Below are positions 26,505 to 38,817 of a stretch of DNA of 64,000 nt, piece after piece. The number at the start of each line of letters is the position of its first letter. Within the stretch, counting starts at the first letter, position 1. The notes under the pieces are model-generated. The model was not told the DNA's origin, searched no databases, and saw only the letters and a program-made list of their open reading frames with translations. Location: contig NC_068576.1 in assembly GCF_025698545.1 (NCBI RefSeq), forward strand, positions 56,704,094 through 56,768,093, given 5' to 3'. This DNA comes from Gossypium raimondii (Eukaryota; Streptophyta; Magnoliopsida; Malvales; Malvaceae). Made by a program: the position numbers and the translations under genes.

Positions 26505-28721
26505 TGTAACAGCCCAATTTTGCCCGGCCCAACCCAAACTAAACAAAAAAAAGTCCATTCTTAAAAGTCCAATTACAAAATGGCCCAAAAACAAAGCCCA
26601 ACAGCCCACAACCTAAACTTTTTTCAGAAACCCTAGTTGCCCTGGCCCCCTGCCGTGCCGCTCCCTGACATGTCAGCAAACGCAGGGCCCGAAACCTTCC
26701 CCCTTCACCAAAACGATAGCAGCAACCTCGTTGACTTCCACCGCCCCTACAAGAAACACAAGAAAGGAAAAGAAGCAGAAACAAGCAATCGAAAAAACAT
26801 ATATTGTAGTATTATTTCGGTTATAAAAACCGATCTTTGTAACACGAAAAAGAATGGAAGAGATCGAAATCAAAAAAACGAAATCAAAATACAAAAAATC
26901 AGAAGAATCGAAATAAAAATACTACAAAGTTCAAAAAGGTAACATTTTTATTATTTATTATTGTTAATTTATTTTGGTTTTTTCTCTTTTTGAAACAAAA
27001 AATAGAAAAAAAGGAGAAACTTTACCTATTTTGCGCCTCGTCAGAGAAAGTAGAAATCGAAAGCTTTCTCTCCTTTTTTGGGATTTTGGCCAAGTTTTCA
27101 GCGATTCTGACTCCAGATCGGAGATCTGCGCGAAAAAAAGATTCCAGGGAATTTTTTTGGCGATTTTTGACCACCGTAGGCGGCGGTCTCCGTCGCCGGT
27201 GACCGATGACCGGCGACAACGGAGAAGATTCGCCTGCTCGTGGCCTGAGTTGAAGCCACTTCAGAGAAAAAAAAAAAGGAGAATAAAGTTTTTCTTTTAA
27301 ATAACAGGCTAAAATGATTTTTTTTAATTTTAACTTATATAGACATATTAAAACGGCATCGTTTTGGCCTGGCTTCAGAAACCCCCAAAAAATTTTGTTT
27401 TAAACTCAACCCAAAAATTGACCCGTTTTCCCCCTAGGATCCGCGTGTTTTTGAAGGAAAGGGATTTTTCTAGCTTTGGTCCTTCCGCTTTTTTTCATCC
27501 TTTTAATTTAGTCCTGCTCATTTTATTTGTTTTAATTTTCCCACCATAATTTAAATTCATGTGCAATTTAGTCCCCTGACCCACTGTGAACCCCTTGAGG
27601 AGTGACACATGTCAATATGATGGGGATAATTTCCATTTCACCCTTTAAAGTTTTCTATCTTATTTTAATTTAATCTTTTAAGTTCCATTTCTTTATAATT
27701 TAGGCTTTTAGTTTTGTTATATTTTTAATTTAGTCCTTTATTCCCCTTTTCCTTTATTTTTTTGGCAATTTGTGCTTTAAGTTTTGTTTGAATTTTAATT
27801 TAATCCTACATTCATTTAATTAAGTCCGTTTTTTCATTTTTTTACCGTCGATTTTTCGATTATTTTATTTTGATCCTTACTTTTAATTATTGATATTAAT
27901 AACATTATTAAGTAATTATTGTTGTTAATTAATATTAATTTTGTTAAAATTCGCTCAAAGAACCAATATTTTGTGAACGTAATTCTATTATTATCATGCA
28001 TTTTTATATTATTTCATTATTAGTATTATTAGATAATATTATTAATTGAATAATTTTTATTTTTTTATTTGTACTCATTATATTATTGTCATATTATTTA
28101 TGTTATTTTACCATAATTTTCTCCATTATCGTACATTGTAAACAATTGCTACATACATCCGTTTTTCGGCATAAGCGCATAAAAGAATAAAGACTAATGC
28201 GATATTCTTTATTTTGAGGATTCGAGAAATTGTGCCCCTAACTTACGGGGTACGATTTTCTCCTCGAACCAAAATAATCGAACGTCCCTTCTCTTTTTTG
28301 GAAGAAATAATAATAAAATATATAAGATTTGGGCAATAATTAAAAAATGAGCATTCTTATTTTCGGGAATTTGAGACATCGTGTCCTAACTTACGGGGCA
28401 TGATTTTCTTCCCGATTAACTCGAAATACGAAGGCATTTTTTTCAAATTCACAAGTCTCGATGTTAAGACATCAAGTAATCAACTAGGTACCAATTTTGA
28501 GCATTATGAGGGTACTAATCCTTTCTCATGCGTAACCGACTCCCGAACCCATTTCCCGGGTTTGTAGACCAAAAATCGTCATTTTAGTAAATTTAATCTT
28601 TATTAAAATAATCGAATTTCAAGGTAACCCGATCACACCTAAATAAAAAAAGATTGGTGACGACTCCATTTTAATTTAAAAATAATAATAATAATAAGTA
28701 GATTTCAAAATGGTTTCGACA
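26505..28721 (+). mobile_element. Ogre/Tat-like Gypsy LTR, probably solo
   Basis: The left tip is TGTAACAGCCC. Near the right end, AAGATTGGTGACGACTCC (about 28652-28669) matches the GGTGGCGACTCC-type block common in plant Tat/Ogre LTRs. The body has features of such LTRs, including AAACGGCATCGTTTT (about 27350) and runs of 'TTTAATTTAGTCCT'. The right end is placed at TTTCGACA (28721) because ATTT then repeats on both sides, but a 4-bp match is weak. No gag or pol frame follows. The ORFs at 26539-27549 lie inside the LTR and are not called as genes. Confidence 0.6.
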
Positions 28722-30345
28722 ATTTTGTTTGGTTTCATTTATTCCGCAAGTACTTGAACTAAATTCAAATTCTCTTATTTTATCAAAATACCACTTCGAT
28801 CCAAATAAATTTAAATTTAAATTGTAAAACAATTTTAAGACACTTGTAATTATACAGAAAAGAATGGCATAATTAGGGTTACCTAATACTCCTGCATTTA
28901 ATCAGAAATGGTGTTAAAGAAAAAAAAAGGGCATTCGCATTTCTTTCAAACATTTGAAGTGGGATAATGTGTGAATAAAACAGTGAGGTCGTGGGATGTG
29001 AGCAGATGGGGAACTCTTAGTGTTGTGCCACCTTCACGTGGTAACAGGTACGTGATTTTGACAGTGAACTCATTTTTATGTTTCTTTCACTTTCTCCTCT
29101 TTTTAATTTCTTCTTCAAAATATCAACCTAGTGAAAAGTAGAACTTCAAATCCCCCCCCCCCCCCCACACTGTTTAGTAACTTCTGTTTTTTTCGCCTAG
29201 GTTATTGGGCTTCATCTTCACTTCTGCCAAGATTCATGATAAAATAAATATGCGAGTAGAAAAAATTATTCAAAAAATTGTAAATATTTGAGGGGTCAAA
29301 CCATAAATTTTATTATCTTATTAGCTATAATCTTATAAAATTTAAAATATCAAGAAGTAATTTGTCGAGCGAAGAAGAATTAAAATTTGTTCCTATTTTT
29401 AGTGTTGTCTTTATTTAAAATTATTAATGAATGGTGCGTTACATTATTTGGAAGAGAAATTAAATTTAAGTATTGAAAATAATAATAAAAAATGCCTAAA
29501 TTTATATACTTTCAATTGGACCAAGGCTCAATAGACCTTTATCACCTAAGACCGCTAGGCATGCCTTTTTCATAAGAGTGACTCTTATAGATAAATGATA
29601 GCTCCAAAGTTTGACCATACAACAAGTGGAAGTATAAAAGACACGAGTTCATAATACCTTTTTTCTTTTTTTCTTCTTTTCCTAAGGGTAAGTTTAGAAT
29701 ATTTAAAATTAAGGAATACCAGTGAAATCTAGGGTGAAGCTAAAAAAAAATATTAGGGTCGAAATTAAATTATAATTTTATGATAAAATTGTAATTTTAA
29801 AGGATCAAATTAAAATTTTATCATTTTAGGGGTCAAAGTATAATCTCATCTTCACTAATTTAAAATTTTAAAAATTTAATGAGCTCATGCCAACCCTTTT
29901 AGATTCGCTCGGTGATATATATAAATGATGTTTTAGTTGATGGTATATAGTGTTTTAGGTTTGAGTTTGTTTACGTTTAGATTTTTTTTTATAGATTTGA
30001 TATAAAAATGTAATAATATAAAAAATATTATTATAATATTTATTATTTTATAAAAGGAACGTGTTTTTTTAACACTTTTTAATCAAGTAATTGTTTGATT
30101 AACTCATGACATCAACTCAATCAAACATTTGAATCTAGATTAGAGATGGATATGGAATGAGGCGGGGTGGATGAGCTCAACAGTTGGCATCTCACCACCC
30201 ACGTCACTCCACTATGGATGTGCAATTTTGAGAATCATTATCACCCCCTTAGATGTAGAGGATGTTAGATGCATTCATCCTCGCCACTCTTCAATTTAAC
30301 TTTTGCTAGTTATTTATAATATTTTCAATATTATTTAAAACATGT
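28722..30345. other. Intergenic DNA, with a poly-C run and GC-rich repeat flank
   Basis: No gene. A run of 14 C lies at about 29153-29166, and a CACGTGG G-box-like word near 29035. The stretch 29740-29900 is a low-complexity repeat type shared with 10240 and 34980. The GGCGGGGTGGATG-containing stretch at 30140-30300 looks like one half of an older repeat whose other half lies at 33250-33390, on the far side of the LTR-like segment. Confidence 0.45.
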
Positions 30346-32820
30346 TGTAACACCCCTATACTCGATCTGATCGTCGAGTCAAAGCATCAGGATGTCACAT
30401 TCGTTGCCAAAGCAACTACTGAAAATTTCAGATTAATTTATCATATTATTTAATTAATGTAGATCATTAACTCATTTTAGTAATAATTGAATTTACGATA
30501 AAACTAATAATGAGTTAAAGGAGCTCATTAAAATATCCACAATTGATCAAAGGCCAAACTGTAAAGTTCATAAAAATTTTTGAATTGTCGTCGCGACGTT
30601 GGGTTTTCACGTCGTGACATGGCAAAACTTGTCATCTTGACGTCATCTCCATTTTCTTACAAGTTCTGTGCTTTATTTTTATTTATTTATTTTTATATAT
30701 CATTACCTGAATATATATTCAGATATCATAACCGCCACTTTATTTTATATATCATCCACTTACATCTATTTCTAATATCAAGTCCTCATAAAAACATGAT
30801 ATTCAATCAAATATAACAAAGTATATAAAATTAACACAAATATTAAAGTTTTACAAATAAAACCATTGGAGGACTTGCACTTTCAAAAGTAGTTTACCCA
30901 CTTTACGATATTTCATATTTATTTCTAAATTATGCCAATCAATTTAATTCTTCATAAAATTTTAACAAAGAATTCAATATCACATCAATTAACAATTATT
31001 CACTTGTTATTTTATCAATTCGTTTGAACATACTCACATGTTTTAATCATTCCATCACTTACAACCATTTCAAACATTTCAAATTCATCTACTATATATA
31101 TTCATATTTTTTCCTCCTCCTCCTCTCCATTCCACATCCTTATGTGTATATTTGTTAGAATCTTTAACTTTTAGTATATAACATGCTTATATGTACCATT
31201 ATCTATAATTCCACTATTTACTTATGTGTTCATATCAAAGTTGTCCACTTGAGTCATAGTCACTAAATTATTTATATCTTGAGCTATAGAATTGAAATAA
31301 AGATCCGCTTGATATTTTTGAAACTAGACTCAAATATATTTTTCCCATAAAAATTTCAAAATTTATGACTTAGCCAAAAGTATAGTAAATTCTTCAAATT
31401 TGTCCCTGTTTTGCTGTTTGACAGCTTCAACCTTTCTTTACTAAAATTAATTATCTCTTAGTACGAGGTTTGGATGATATTTATGTTTGTTTCTCTTGAA
31501 AATAGACTCATTAAGAATTTAAAAATATAAATTTAAAACCCTAATCATTTTTTTTACAATTTTTTATGATTTTCCAAAGTCAGAATAGGGGAACCTGAAT
31601 CCACTCCGACCTTATTTCACGAAAATTAATATATCTAAAACTATAAAATTCCGTTTCTTTCACCGTTTCTTCCATATGAAACTAGACTCAATAAGCTTTA
31701 ATTACATATTAATTCAATCTCTAACTAAATTTTCTATAATTTTTGGTGAATTTTCAAAGTTAAGTCACAGCTGCTGTCCAAACTGTTTTAATGAAAAAAA
31801 TATTTTTTTTCCATGGTTCTTTGCACTATCTTTCATTCATTCACACGTAATTGTCATACTTTTGATTACTATACAATTTAGACACTTATGTTTATGTGTA
31901 GATTACACATTCATTCCTTAATCTTAGTACTTTTCACCATACAAATCACATTTTTAAGTCTCTATTCTTCATCAAATACTTTCTATTTCTAGTATTTAGA
32001 TTAAATACATGTTTTATACATCTCACTCAAAACATCTTTAACTCAATCTACTGAAATACAAATAGGGTTAGTATAAAACTTACGTCCTTTGTCAAGAATT
32101 TCTTCATTTCTTCTTCATTTCCATGCATTTCTCATCTTCACCACTTTCCTTCCTTTTTCTTCTCATTTTCTCCACTTTCATCTACTATTTTCTTGCTTCT
32201 AAATTGATGAGCATATTCTCTAGAATCTCTACTTCATCTTCTCTCTTTAATATCTAAGGAAATTTTTAAAAATTTTGGGTAAAAAAGTAGGTTTCCATGG
32301 CAAAATACTAAATTGTAAAGGAAAAAAACTTATTTTCTCACACTTTCACTCACGTTGGAAGGATGATCTATTTCTTTCATCATTCCTCTCATTTTATACT
32401 ACCATTTTTTAAATAAAATAATAATAAATATCTAAGTAAAATATTAATAAAATAATATTGAACTAATTAATTAATTAAAAATCACCAAAATATCATCAAC
32501 ATCATCATTACATTTTAGAACTCTCCTTTTGCTAATTGACCATTTTGCCCTTCATGATATTTCAAATTTCATTATTGAATCATCACTTAATTTGATAAAA
32601 TTGTAATTTAGTCCTCACAATTCTTCACCTATTCAATTTGGTTTCGCATGCCAATTCCATATATTAGTAAATTAGATTATTTTCACTTTTGGTCCTTCAA
32701 ATTTCTCATTTTTACACTTTGATCCCCTAAATTTTGAATATTTACACTGGAGCCAAAAATTTTCCACATATTTATGATTTAGCCTTTACTTTAAATCAAT
32801 ATACTAAAACCTACTTCTTA

Positions 32821-32883
<63 letters not shown>

Positions 32884-33190
32884 CCCCTCAATATTCTCTT
32901 TTATCCACTTTATATCACTTTCTCATTTTACCAAAAAATCAATCATACATTATTTAATTTATTACTACTTTTATTATACATCAATTGTAGGGATGTTACA
33001 TTTATGCTTGTGCCATAGAATTTTTGCATATTTACAATTTAGTCTCTTCCTTAATACATCATGTCATGTTTCTTGATTTAACTCTCTTTTGATATATTGT
33101 AACTTTTATTTTCTTTGATCTTATACATTATTTCGCTAAAATTTTATCTCATATTATTTACGACCAAGAAAGTTTTGAGGATGTTATACA
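30346..33190 (-). mobile_element. Long LTR-like segment, right end uncertain
   Basis: It begins TGTAACACCCCTATACTCG and shares internal landmarks with the solo LTR at 53768-56124. One is the CCTCCTCCTCTCCATTCCAC block (31110 versus 54421); others are blocks on 'ACTAGACTCA' and 'GAAAATAGACTCA'. Two candidate right tips exist: GGGATGTTACA ending at 33000 and GAGGATGTTATACA ending at 33190. Neither gives a 5-bp duplication with the left flank CATGT, so the end is not fixed. No pol frame is present. It is probably a solo LTR with a rearranged or mutated edge. Confidence 0.6.
32821..32881. repeat. (ATT)n microsatellite, about 20 units
   Basis: About 61 bp of pure ATT repeat. It produces a long poly-isoleucine shadow frame that is not a gene. 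Confidence 0.95.
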
Positions 33191-35187
33191 TATAGACTTT
33201 TTCTATAATATATTTTTGCCCTTTTAATAATTATATATAAATGTAAAATGATAATTTCAAATAGTAGGATGGGTAGAGTAATCAATTATCATAACCACTC
33301 CATACCCATTGTTCTAAAAAAAAAAAATCCTCCTCACCTCATTCCGCTTACTCCCGTCTGCTTTTCAAATAAAAAATCCGCTCCAAATAGAACATATTAA
33401 TTTGAAATCTATCAAACATTTTGGATTTTACTACCCCTAATCTCAATAAATATACTTGACATATTCTTTAATAATATTATTCTACATCTTAAATTTTTTA
33501 TTGATTTCTTTAATTCTTTAATAATATTTTAAATTTTTATTGATTTAAAATATGCCATAGATTTATGTACTCTTCATAAATTTGAAATTTAGTTTATGTA
33601 ATTTTATTTTTAAGAATTTAGTCCCTTTACTTTTCGATTTCAAAATTCAAGTCTAATTATTAACACTATTAATTTTTTTATGTTAAATTTGTTAATATGT
33701 CATGTTGAAATAAAAAAATACTCATTTGATAGCGATGTAATTAAAAACATGATATTGTAATAAACTTAAATTTAATAAAATAGTTTTAATATTATTAATA
33801 ATTGGATTTATATTTTAAAATTAAAAATAAAAAAATTAAATTTCTAAAAATAAAAATATAGGAATTCAAATACTTTCCCACCATTGGTAATGCCTTTTAC
33901 ATATTCGATGAAATGGCTTTGCTTACACCGAACATAAACCTTAACTCTAATAAAACTATTAACAATACCACTTCATTATAAAATGGCTAACGATAAGCTC
34001 GAAGTACCCTTTGCAAATGAAGGGCGGTCAATTATTTCTCCCCAAAGGACAAACAAACTACTGCGAGGCCAATCATGAAAGTGCAATGATCCTTTGACGA
34101 GAGCATCTTTGAACATAGAGATCTGAAATTTATCCACATTAAAAATTAAATTTAATAATTTCTCTCAATTTTATCCATGCAAAGATGCACTTTGAAATTG
34201 TGCCACATCATTACCTGTATTTTTTTATAAAAAATATTATTATAATGAATTTAACATGAAAATTTTAACGATGTTAATAATTAAATCTGAGTTTTAAAAT
34301 TTAAAACAAAAATTAACTAAATTTCTTAAAATAGAAATAAAAATGTTAACTTTTAAATTTACAAAAAAGCACAGAAAATTGAAATAATTTCAACCTAATT
34401 TTAAGCATATAATATATATGTCACCTACAAAAACTTTCCTCCAAACCCTAGCCATTGGAAAATTTTCAATGTTTTATGCACTCTATTGACAACATGTTAC
34501 TTTCAAAGAGAGCGAATTTAAGAGGCGGGAAGAGACTTGTTAACCCTTTGCAAATAGAAAAATTATTATTTAAGTTTTGGATAAGATGATTAAACTAAAA
34601 AGTATTTTATAGTAAAATTGTACATTAAAATATATATATATATATTTAATCTATTAAAAATAATGAATTAATAAATTAATACATTATAAATTATGTTTTT
34701 TAGTCTCTCCAAAGTTTATTTTTCAAGTCCAACCCTCTAAAAAGGTTTCAAAGTGTATACCTGTCGGTGTTTCCACCTACATTATCTCAGTACTTACTTT
34801 CTTTGTCAAGCTCACCATTGTCTCAGTCAAGCTGGCACATTTTGGGGGACCACATTATATATGGAAGAGATGAATCTAGCCAAACTCTATGTTGAATGAG
34901 GTTAGTTTCCCCGGTCAATTAATTTAATGAGGCTTTAATTTCTACTATATTTAAAGTAGTTTGTGCTATAACAATATATTCAGGGTTGAAGCTAAGAATT
35001 TTGTATTGAGAGTTGAGATATAATTAAAATAAATTAGGGTGTCAAAGTTAAAAATTTAGTATTAACATAATTTAAATTGAATTATTAATTTTTAGGAGGG
35101 ACTGAAAATGAAATTATCAATTTGATTAAGTAATTAAAACGGGCTAAGTTAAAATATTATATCTATCTACTCTTAACTACACTATTG
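33191..35187. other. AT-rich intergenic DNA, no supported gene
   Basis: There is no frame over 60 codons with a signature. The GC-richer stretch at 33300-33390 may be the second half of the repeat interrupted by the LTR-like segment. There is a (TA)n tract near 34630. Confidence 0.5.
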
Positions 35188-35799
35188 TGTCACGGGCCAA
35201 AGTGCAAAGCCCGTGACCATGGCACAAGATGCGCCCCATGGAGGTCTATCGATTAGATGGGGAACATTTAGCCCACGAGAACTGACCCGATTCAAAGAAT
35301 TGTTGGAGAAGCCTGTCAGATTGAAGCCTGGTTTGCCTGAAAATGAAGATATGACAACTTAGGCTATTTTTAATAAGTAGCGAAATCATATCTTGTAGAT
35401 TTGATTTGATATGATGTAATCTTGTAAATCCCTAAAATCAAGGGATAGGCTAATCTCGTCCGTCAATGTAATTTGATATTGACCGTCGGTTTTGAGGTAG
35501 CTCAGCTATAAATAGAGAGCCTCCCCCTCATTTGTATCTCATCCATTGTAGGTTGAATTCTTAAGAGTAATAGAATTTTTTGAGCATTTACTCAAACAAT
35601 TTGTGTGCATTCTTTTTTTGGCTTTATATTGTTCTTTATAGTTTCTTTTGGCATAAATCGCTTCCGCTCTTCAACTTGGTGCCTTGGAGGAGTTCTTAAG
35701 GAATCCTTACTTGTGTAAATGTTGACTTAGGCGAGTTTGGAACGAATGGATCGCCTAAGGCCACACGGATCGTGAGACGAAAGATCTAGCCCTATGACA
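35188..35799 (+). mobile_element. Short solo LTR (about 612 bp)
   Basis: The element begins TGTCACGGGCC and ends CCTATGACA, imperfectly complementary TG...CA tips. Inside is a promoter-like core, GCTATAAATAGAGAGCC (about 35505-35521), followed by a CT-rich leader, as expected for the U3/R boundary of an LTR. No second copy or internal region is present. The flanks (TATTG and CTTGA) do not form a clean duplication, so the exact ends and solo status remain provisional. Confidence 0.6.
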
Positions 35800-37157
35800 C
35801 TTGAACATATTATCCATCTTATTGCTATTAACAATTAGAAACGTAACTTTTAAAAAGTAAATAAACATGACGAATTGTAATTTTTCAATAATTAAAAAAA
35901 ATCATGTTTAGAATATCAAATAAAAAATTATAAATTAGTAGTATAAAAGGCAACTTAGCATGTAAATGCAAATACATAATGTATATAAGTTATTGGATAT
36001 CATAAATGTTATCTCATTATTAATCATTATTAAAATATGTATTATTTATCTAGTTACATATCACTTAAAGCTTTTTACTGACATGAGAGATTCAAACAGG
36101 GGATTGATTAAGGCGAGAGAAAATAAAGAACATAATGTTACACGATGTTGAAATTTACATAAAAGTAAATTATTAAAACATGTCGATTGAGTTTTAGCTT
36201 GATTGATATTAAAATTATTGTCAGTATAGGAGGATGTGAATTTGAATGCGCTAAAGCGTATTATCCTCCTATTTAAGGTTTGAGGAGGAGCTATGGGTAG
36301 TTCTAAGCACTATTAAAAAAAAGTAGATATGATGGAAATCTATAATGAGATTAATGTTAAAAATAAATTATTAAAATATAAAATTTTACAAAAATTATGG
36401 AAATATTAATTGTTTTATAAATTTAATAGTTATTACAAACTACACAAAATGTGATAAATAGAAAAAAAAAATCATAAAAACCCTAAAAGCATACTCATCT
36501 AGGTATCAAGGAGAGGGTAAATTCGAAAAAAATTCAATATTAATTGCTTATCTCTATTTAGCCCGTACTCGTAATTTAGTGAATTTTCTGCTTTAACACT
36601 ACTCCACTCTTTAAACCTGCATGTTATTTGCACTAAATGCTTTAGGTCTAAATAGAAGTGTACATTTTATTCAGAAAATTCAACTCAATTAATTTAAATT
36701 TAAATTTTCTTCAATTCAATTAGAATTTATATAATTTAAATTTGAAATCATTCAAATCTAAAATGAATTAACTTATAGTCAACCTCAAATTTGATATCAA
36801 CCCTAAATGATTTTTAATTTTAAAACCTAGATTAATTCAACAACCTAACCTCAAACCAACTCAATGGGTCCAATTGACTAGTATAATAAAGGATTAATAT
36901 AATATTTTGCCATTGAAATTGGCAATTAGGTCCATTTTGGTGCCTACATCTTTTTTGGGTCTACTTTGATACTTGAACTTGACAAATAGCTAGGTCCATT
37001 TTCATCCCTGAGATTATGTCTTATCATCAAATCTAGACGGAATACAAGTTTAGAGACTAATATGGACTTAGTTGCAAAGTTCAGGTATGAAAGTATCCAA
37101 AAAAAATGGATTTAATTGTCAAGTTCATGTATTATATAATAAATTGTATTTATAAAA
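35800..37157. other. AT-rich intergenic DNA with one SINE-like repeat
   Basis: No gene is supported; the 61-codon ORF at 35966-36151 lacks a signature. The stretch 36660-36870 has 'AATTCAATT'-type low complexity. The only structured element is the SINE-like repeat at 36182-36365. Confidence 0.5.
36182..36365 (+). repeat. SINE-like dispersed repeat, copy 3 (best preserved)
   Basis: It opens with GAGTTTTAGCTTGATTGATA (A-box-like), then GTGAATTTGAATGCGC at the B-box position, GCGTATTATCCTCCTATTTA, GGGTAGTTCTAAGCAC and a short A run. The last 150 bp align well with the minus-strand copy at 60908-61068. No target duplication was identified. Confidence 0.5.
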
Positions 37158-37696
37158 GGATAAACTACACCCAATATCACCAAATTATTAGTGTGTTACG
37201 TTTTGATCACTTAGCTTCAAAAAGTTACAAAATGGTCTTTGAATTATTTTAAAGTTTTCATTTAATTCATTAGACTATTAAAATTGCTATTGTTTGGCAT
37301 TCCCTGTTCGCATTACCTGCACCAATCAAAAGCGCTCACTCCTCATCTCTTCTACAGTTTAGTTTTTTTTTTTATTGAAACAACTTTGAACGCCACGAAT
37401 CTGTGAATCAAAATCCAAATAGCTTTCTTCTCTGATCTTAGACAGTAATTGCCAAATCGACTTAGATATAAAGTATGGTATTCTACTCATTGATGGGTAC
37501 TGATCCACCATATTAATCATCGAATCGTAAACTTGAGCTCGCTAAAACTAACTTTTTTAAAGAAAAAACCTAACAACCTGGTGACTTAAAATAAAGACTT
37601 TTGAATAGTTCAGTTACCATTTTGTAACTTTTTTGAAGTTTTGTGACCAAAATACAAACTCACCAATAATTTAATGACTTTGGGTGTAGTTTATCC
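37158..37696. mobile_element. MITE (539 bp) with long terminal inverted repeats
   Basis: Ends are GGATAAACTACACCC and its reverse complement GGGTGTAGTTTATCC. The arms match over about 80 bp (both contain a TTCAAAAA...GTTACAAAATGG block). The ends are close to those of the 5188-5980 element, so this is probably the same superfamily. No clean 9-bp flanking duplication survives (A-rich flanks). A decayed relative without a right end lies at about 52240-52520. Confidence 0.75.
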
Positions 37697-37739
37697 TAAA
37701 AAAATGTTAATTAGGGGTAAAATAGTTACAATCCAACTA

Positions 37740-38220
37740 TTTGGGTCCATTCTATGTGGGCCTTAACCAGCTTAGAAGCCCAAAAATTATTATTTCCTTT
37801 TTTTTCGGCCAGACCCAACAAATATCAGATAGTAAGAAAGCAAAAACAAAACAAAACACGAAGTAAAATAGGATGTGCTAAGAGAGAGGGGTTATTGGCG
37901 CTCTTTCGAAATATCCTAACATAACACTTTTTCCCTCTATTTCAGCTAAAGAGACTCTGATTTGGTTTAAAACACCAAGAAGAATAATTCGTTTGCTTTC
38001 GCGTATATAATAATATAATTTAATGAAGCCATTTGTTTTAGGAATTTGAAGAAGAAAAAGATGAGTTGGAGCCGATTTGTTGAAGTCGGCGCAGGCTTTT
38101 GGTAGCGAACCTTTCCTTTGTTCTCTTTCACGCTTTTGATCCTTCTTGAGCTGGATCATGCCGGTTCTTAATCTTTGTGGTCAGTTCAATTCTCTCCCCT
38201 TTTTTTTTTCTCTCTCAGGT
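37740..38220 (+). promoter_or_regulatory. Possible promoter and first-exon remnant
   Basis: GTGGGCC and AAGCCC words (site II-like) at about 37757-37782 precede a less AT-rich leader. A short open frame begins ATGCCGGTTCTTAATCTTTG at 38158, with a possible donor shortly after. No downstream exon continues the frame in a recognisable way. This may be the 5' end of a gene whose body was lost, or chance. Low confidence. Confidence 0.25.
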
Positions 38221-38409
38221 CATAATAATTTGATTGATTTTACCTGTTTTGGTTTCAAATTTGATTTTGATTGAATTCGCTTCCGGAATATGTTTTTTTT
38301 TTTGGTTTTTCTTCTTTTTTTAATGAACGGTTTGTCCTTAGAAAGACGGTCTTAGATGTTTATTTGTTTAGAATTTTTAGTTTAGTGTGGTTTAAATATT
38401 GATGTCATT

Positions 38410-38817
38410 ATGCAATTAGAGGCAGTAGACGGATATTTTTATGTTATTAGAGAAAACATTGATGTCATACCTTTTGACATAAAACAGAGGTGCAATGGAA
38501 TGTTCATGTTTGCCGAAGAAAACTTAAACTCACAGTGCAGGTTTGAATATTGGATAATTGGATACATGTCTGACACGGATATGATTAGATTTAGAGGATC
38601 ATTGGAAGTTATATCCCCATACTTATTTGTTAGGAATGAGTGTCATGCACAAGTAACTAGACAAAAAATGAAGATTCTGAACAATATATGCCGGAAATTT
38701 TTAATCGTCAAATTCTGCAGTATAAGCCAACTGAAGTTTTATAGACTTCAATCCTTTATCTCTCATGCATTTATAACCTTAGTAGATGTAGTTTCCCTAA
38801 TAGGAATGATCTTCTGA
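38410..38817 (+). CDS. Hypothetical 135-codon ORF, unrecognised
   Basis: It starts ATGCAATTAGAGGCAGTAGA and ends in TGA. It is the longest frame in the window that is not part of a recognised gene. Its composition is mixed (charged residues and Cys as well as Ile and Phe), unlike the AT-driven shadow frames, but I recognise no domain, signal peptide or repeat. A CAGTGCAG acceptor-like word at about 38532-38539 lies within it, so it may instead be an exon plus flanking intron of a decayed gene linked to the promoter-like stretch at 37.7-38.2 kb. It may equally be a chance ORF. Confidence 0.2.
   Translation: MQLEAVDGYFYVIRENIDVIPFDIKQRCNGMFMFAEENLNSQCRFEYWIIGYMSDTDMIRFRGSLEVISPYLFVRNECHAQVTRQKMKILNNICRKFLIVKFCSISQLKFYRLQSFISHAFITLVDVVSLIGMIF

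Noticed and set aside
26539..27549. Several ORFs of 61-108 codons on both strands
   Set aside because: They overlap each other within an LTR, have no domain signature, and arise from the less AT-rich composition there.
32734..33018. 94-codon ORF with a poly-isoleucine run
   Set aside because: Produced by the ATT microsatellite inside an LTR-like segment.
33250..33390. Claim that the 30346-33190 LTR split an older repeat seen at 30140-30300 and 33250-33390
   Set aside because: The two flanks look similar in composition (GGAATGAGG words on opposite strands), but no matching join or target duplication could be shown.
37878..38159. 93-codon minus-strand ORF rich in Lys and Arg
   Set aside because: It lies antisense to a leader-like, promoter-like stretch and has no family signature; probably a composition shadow.
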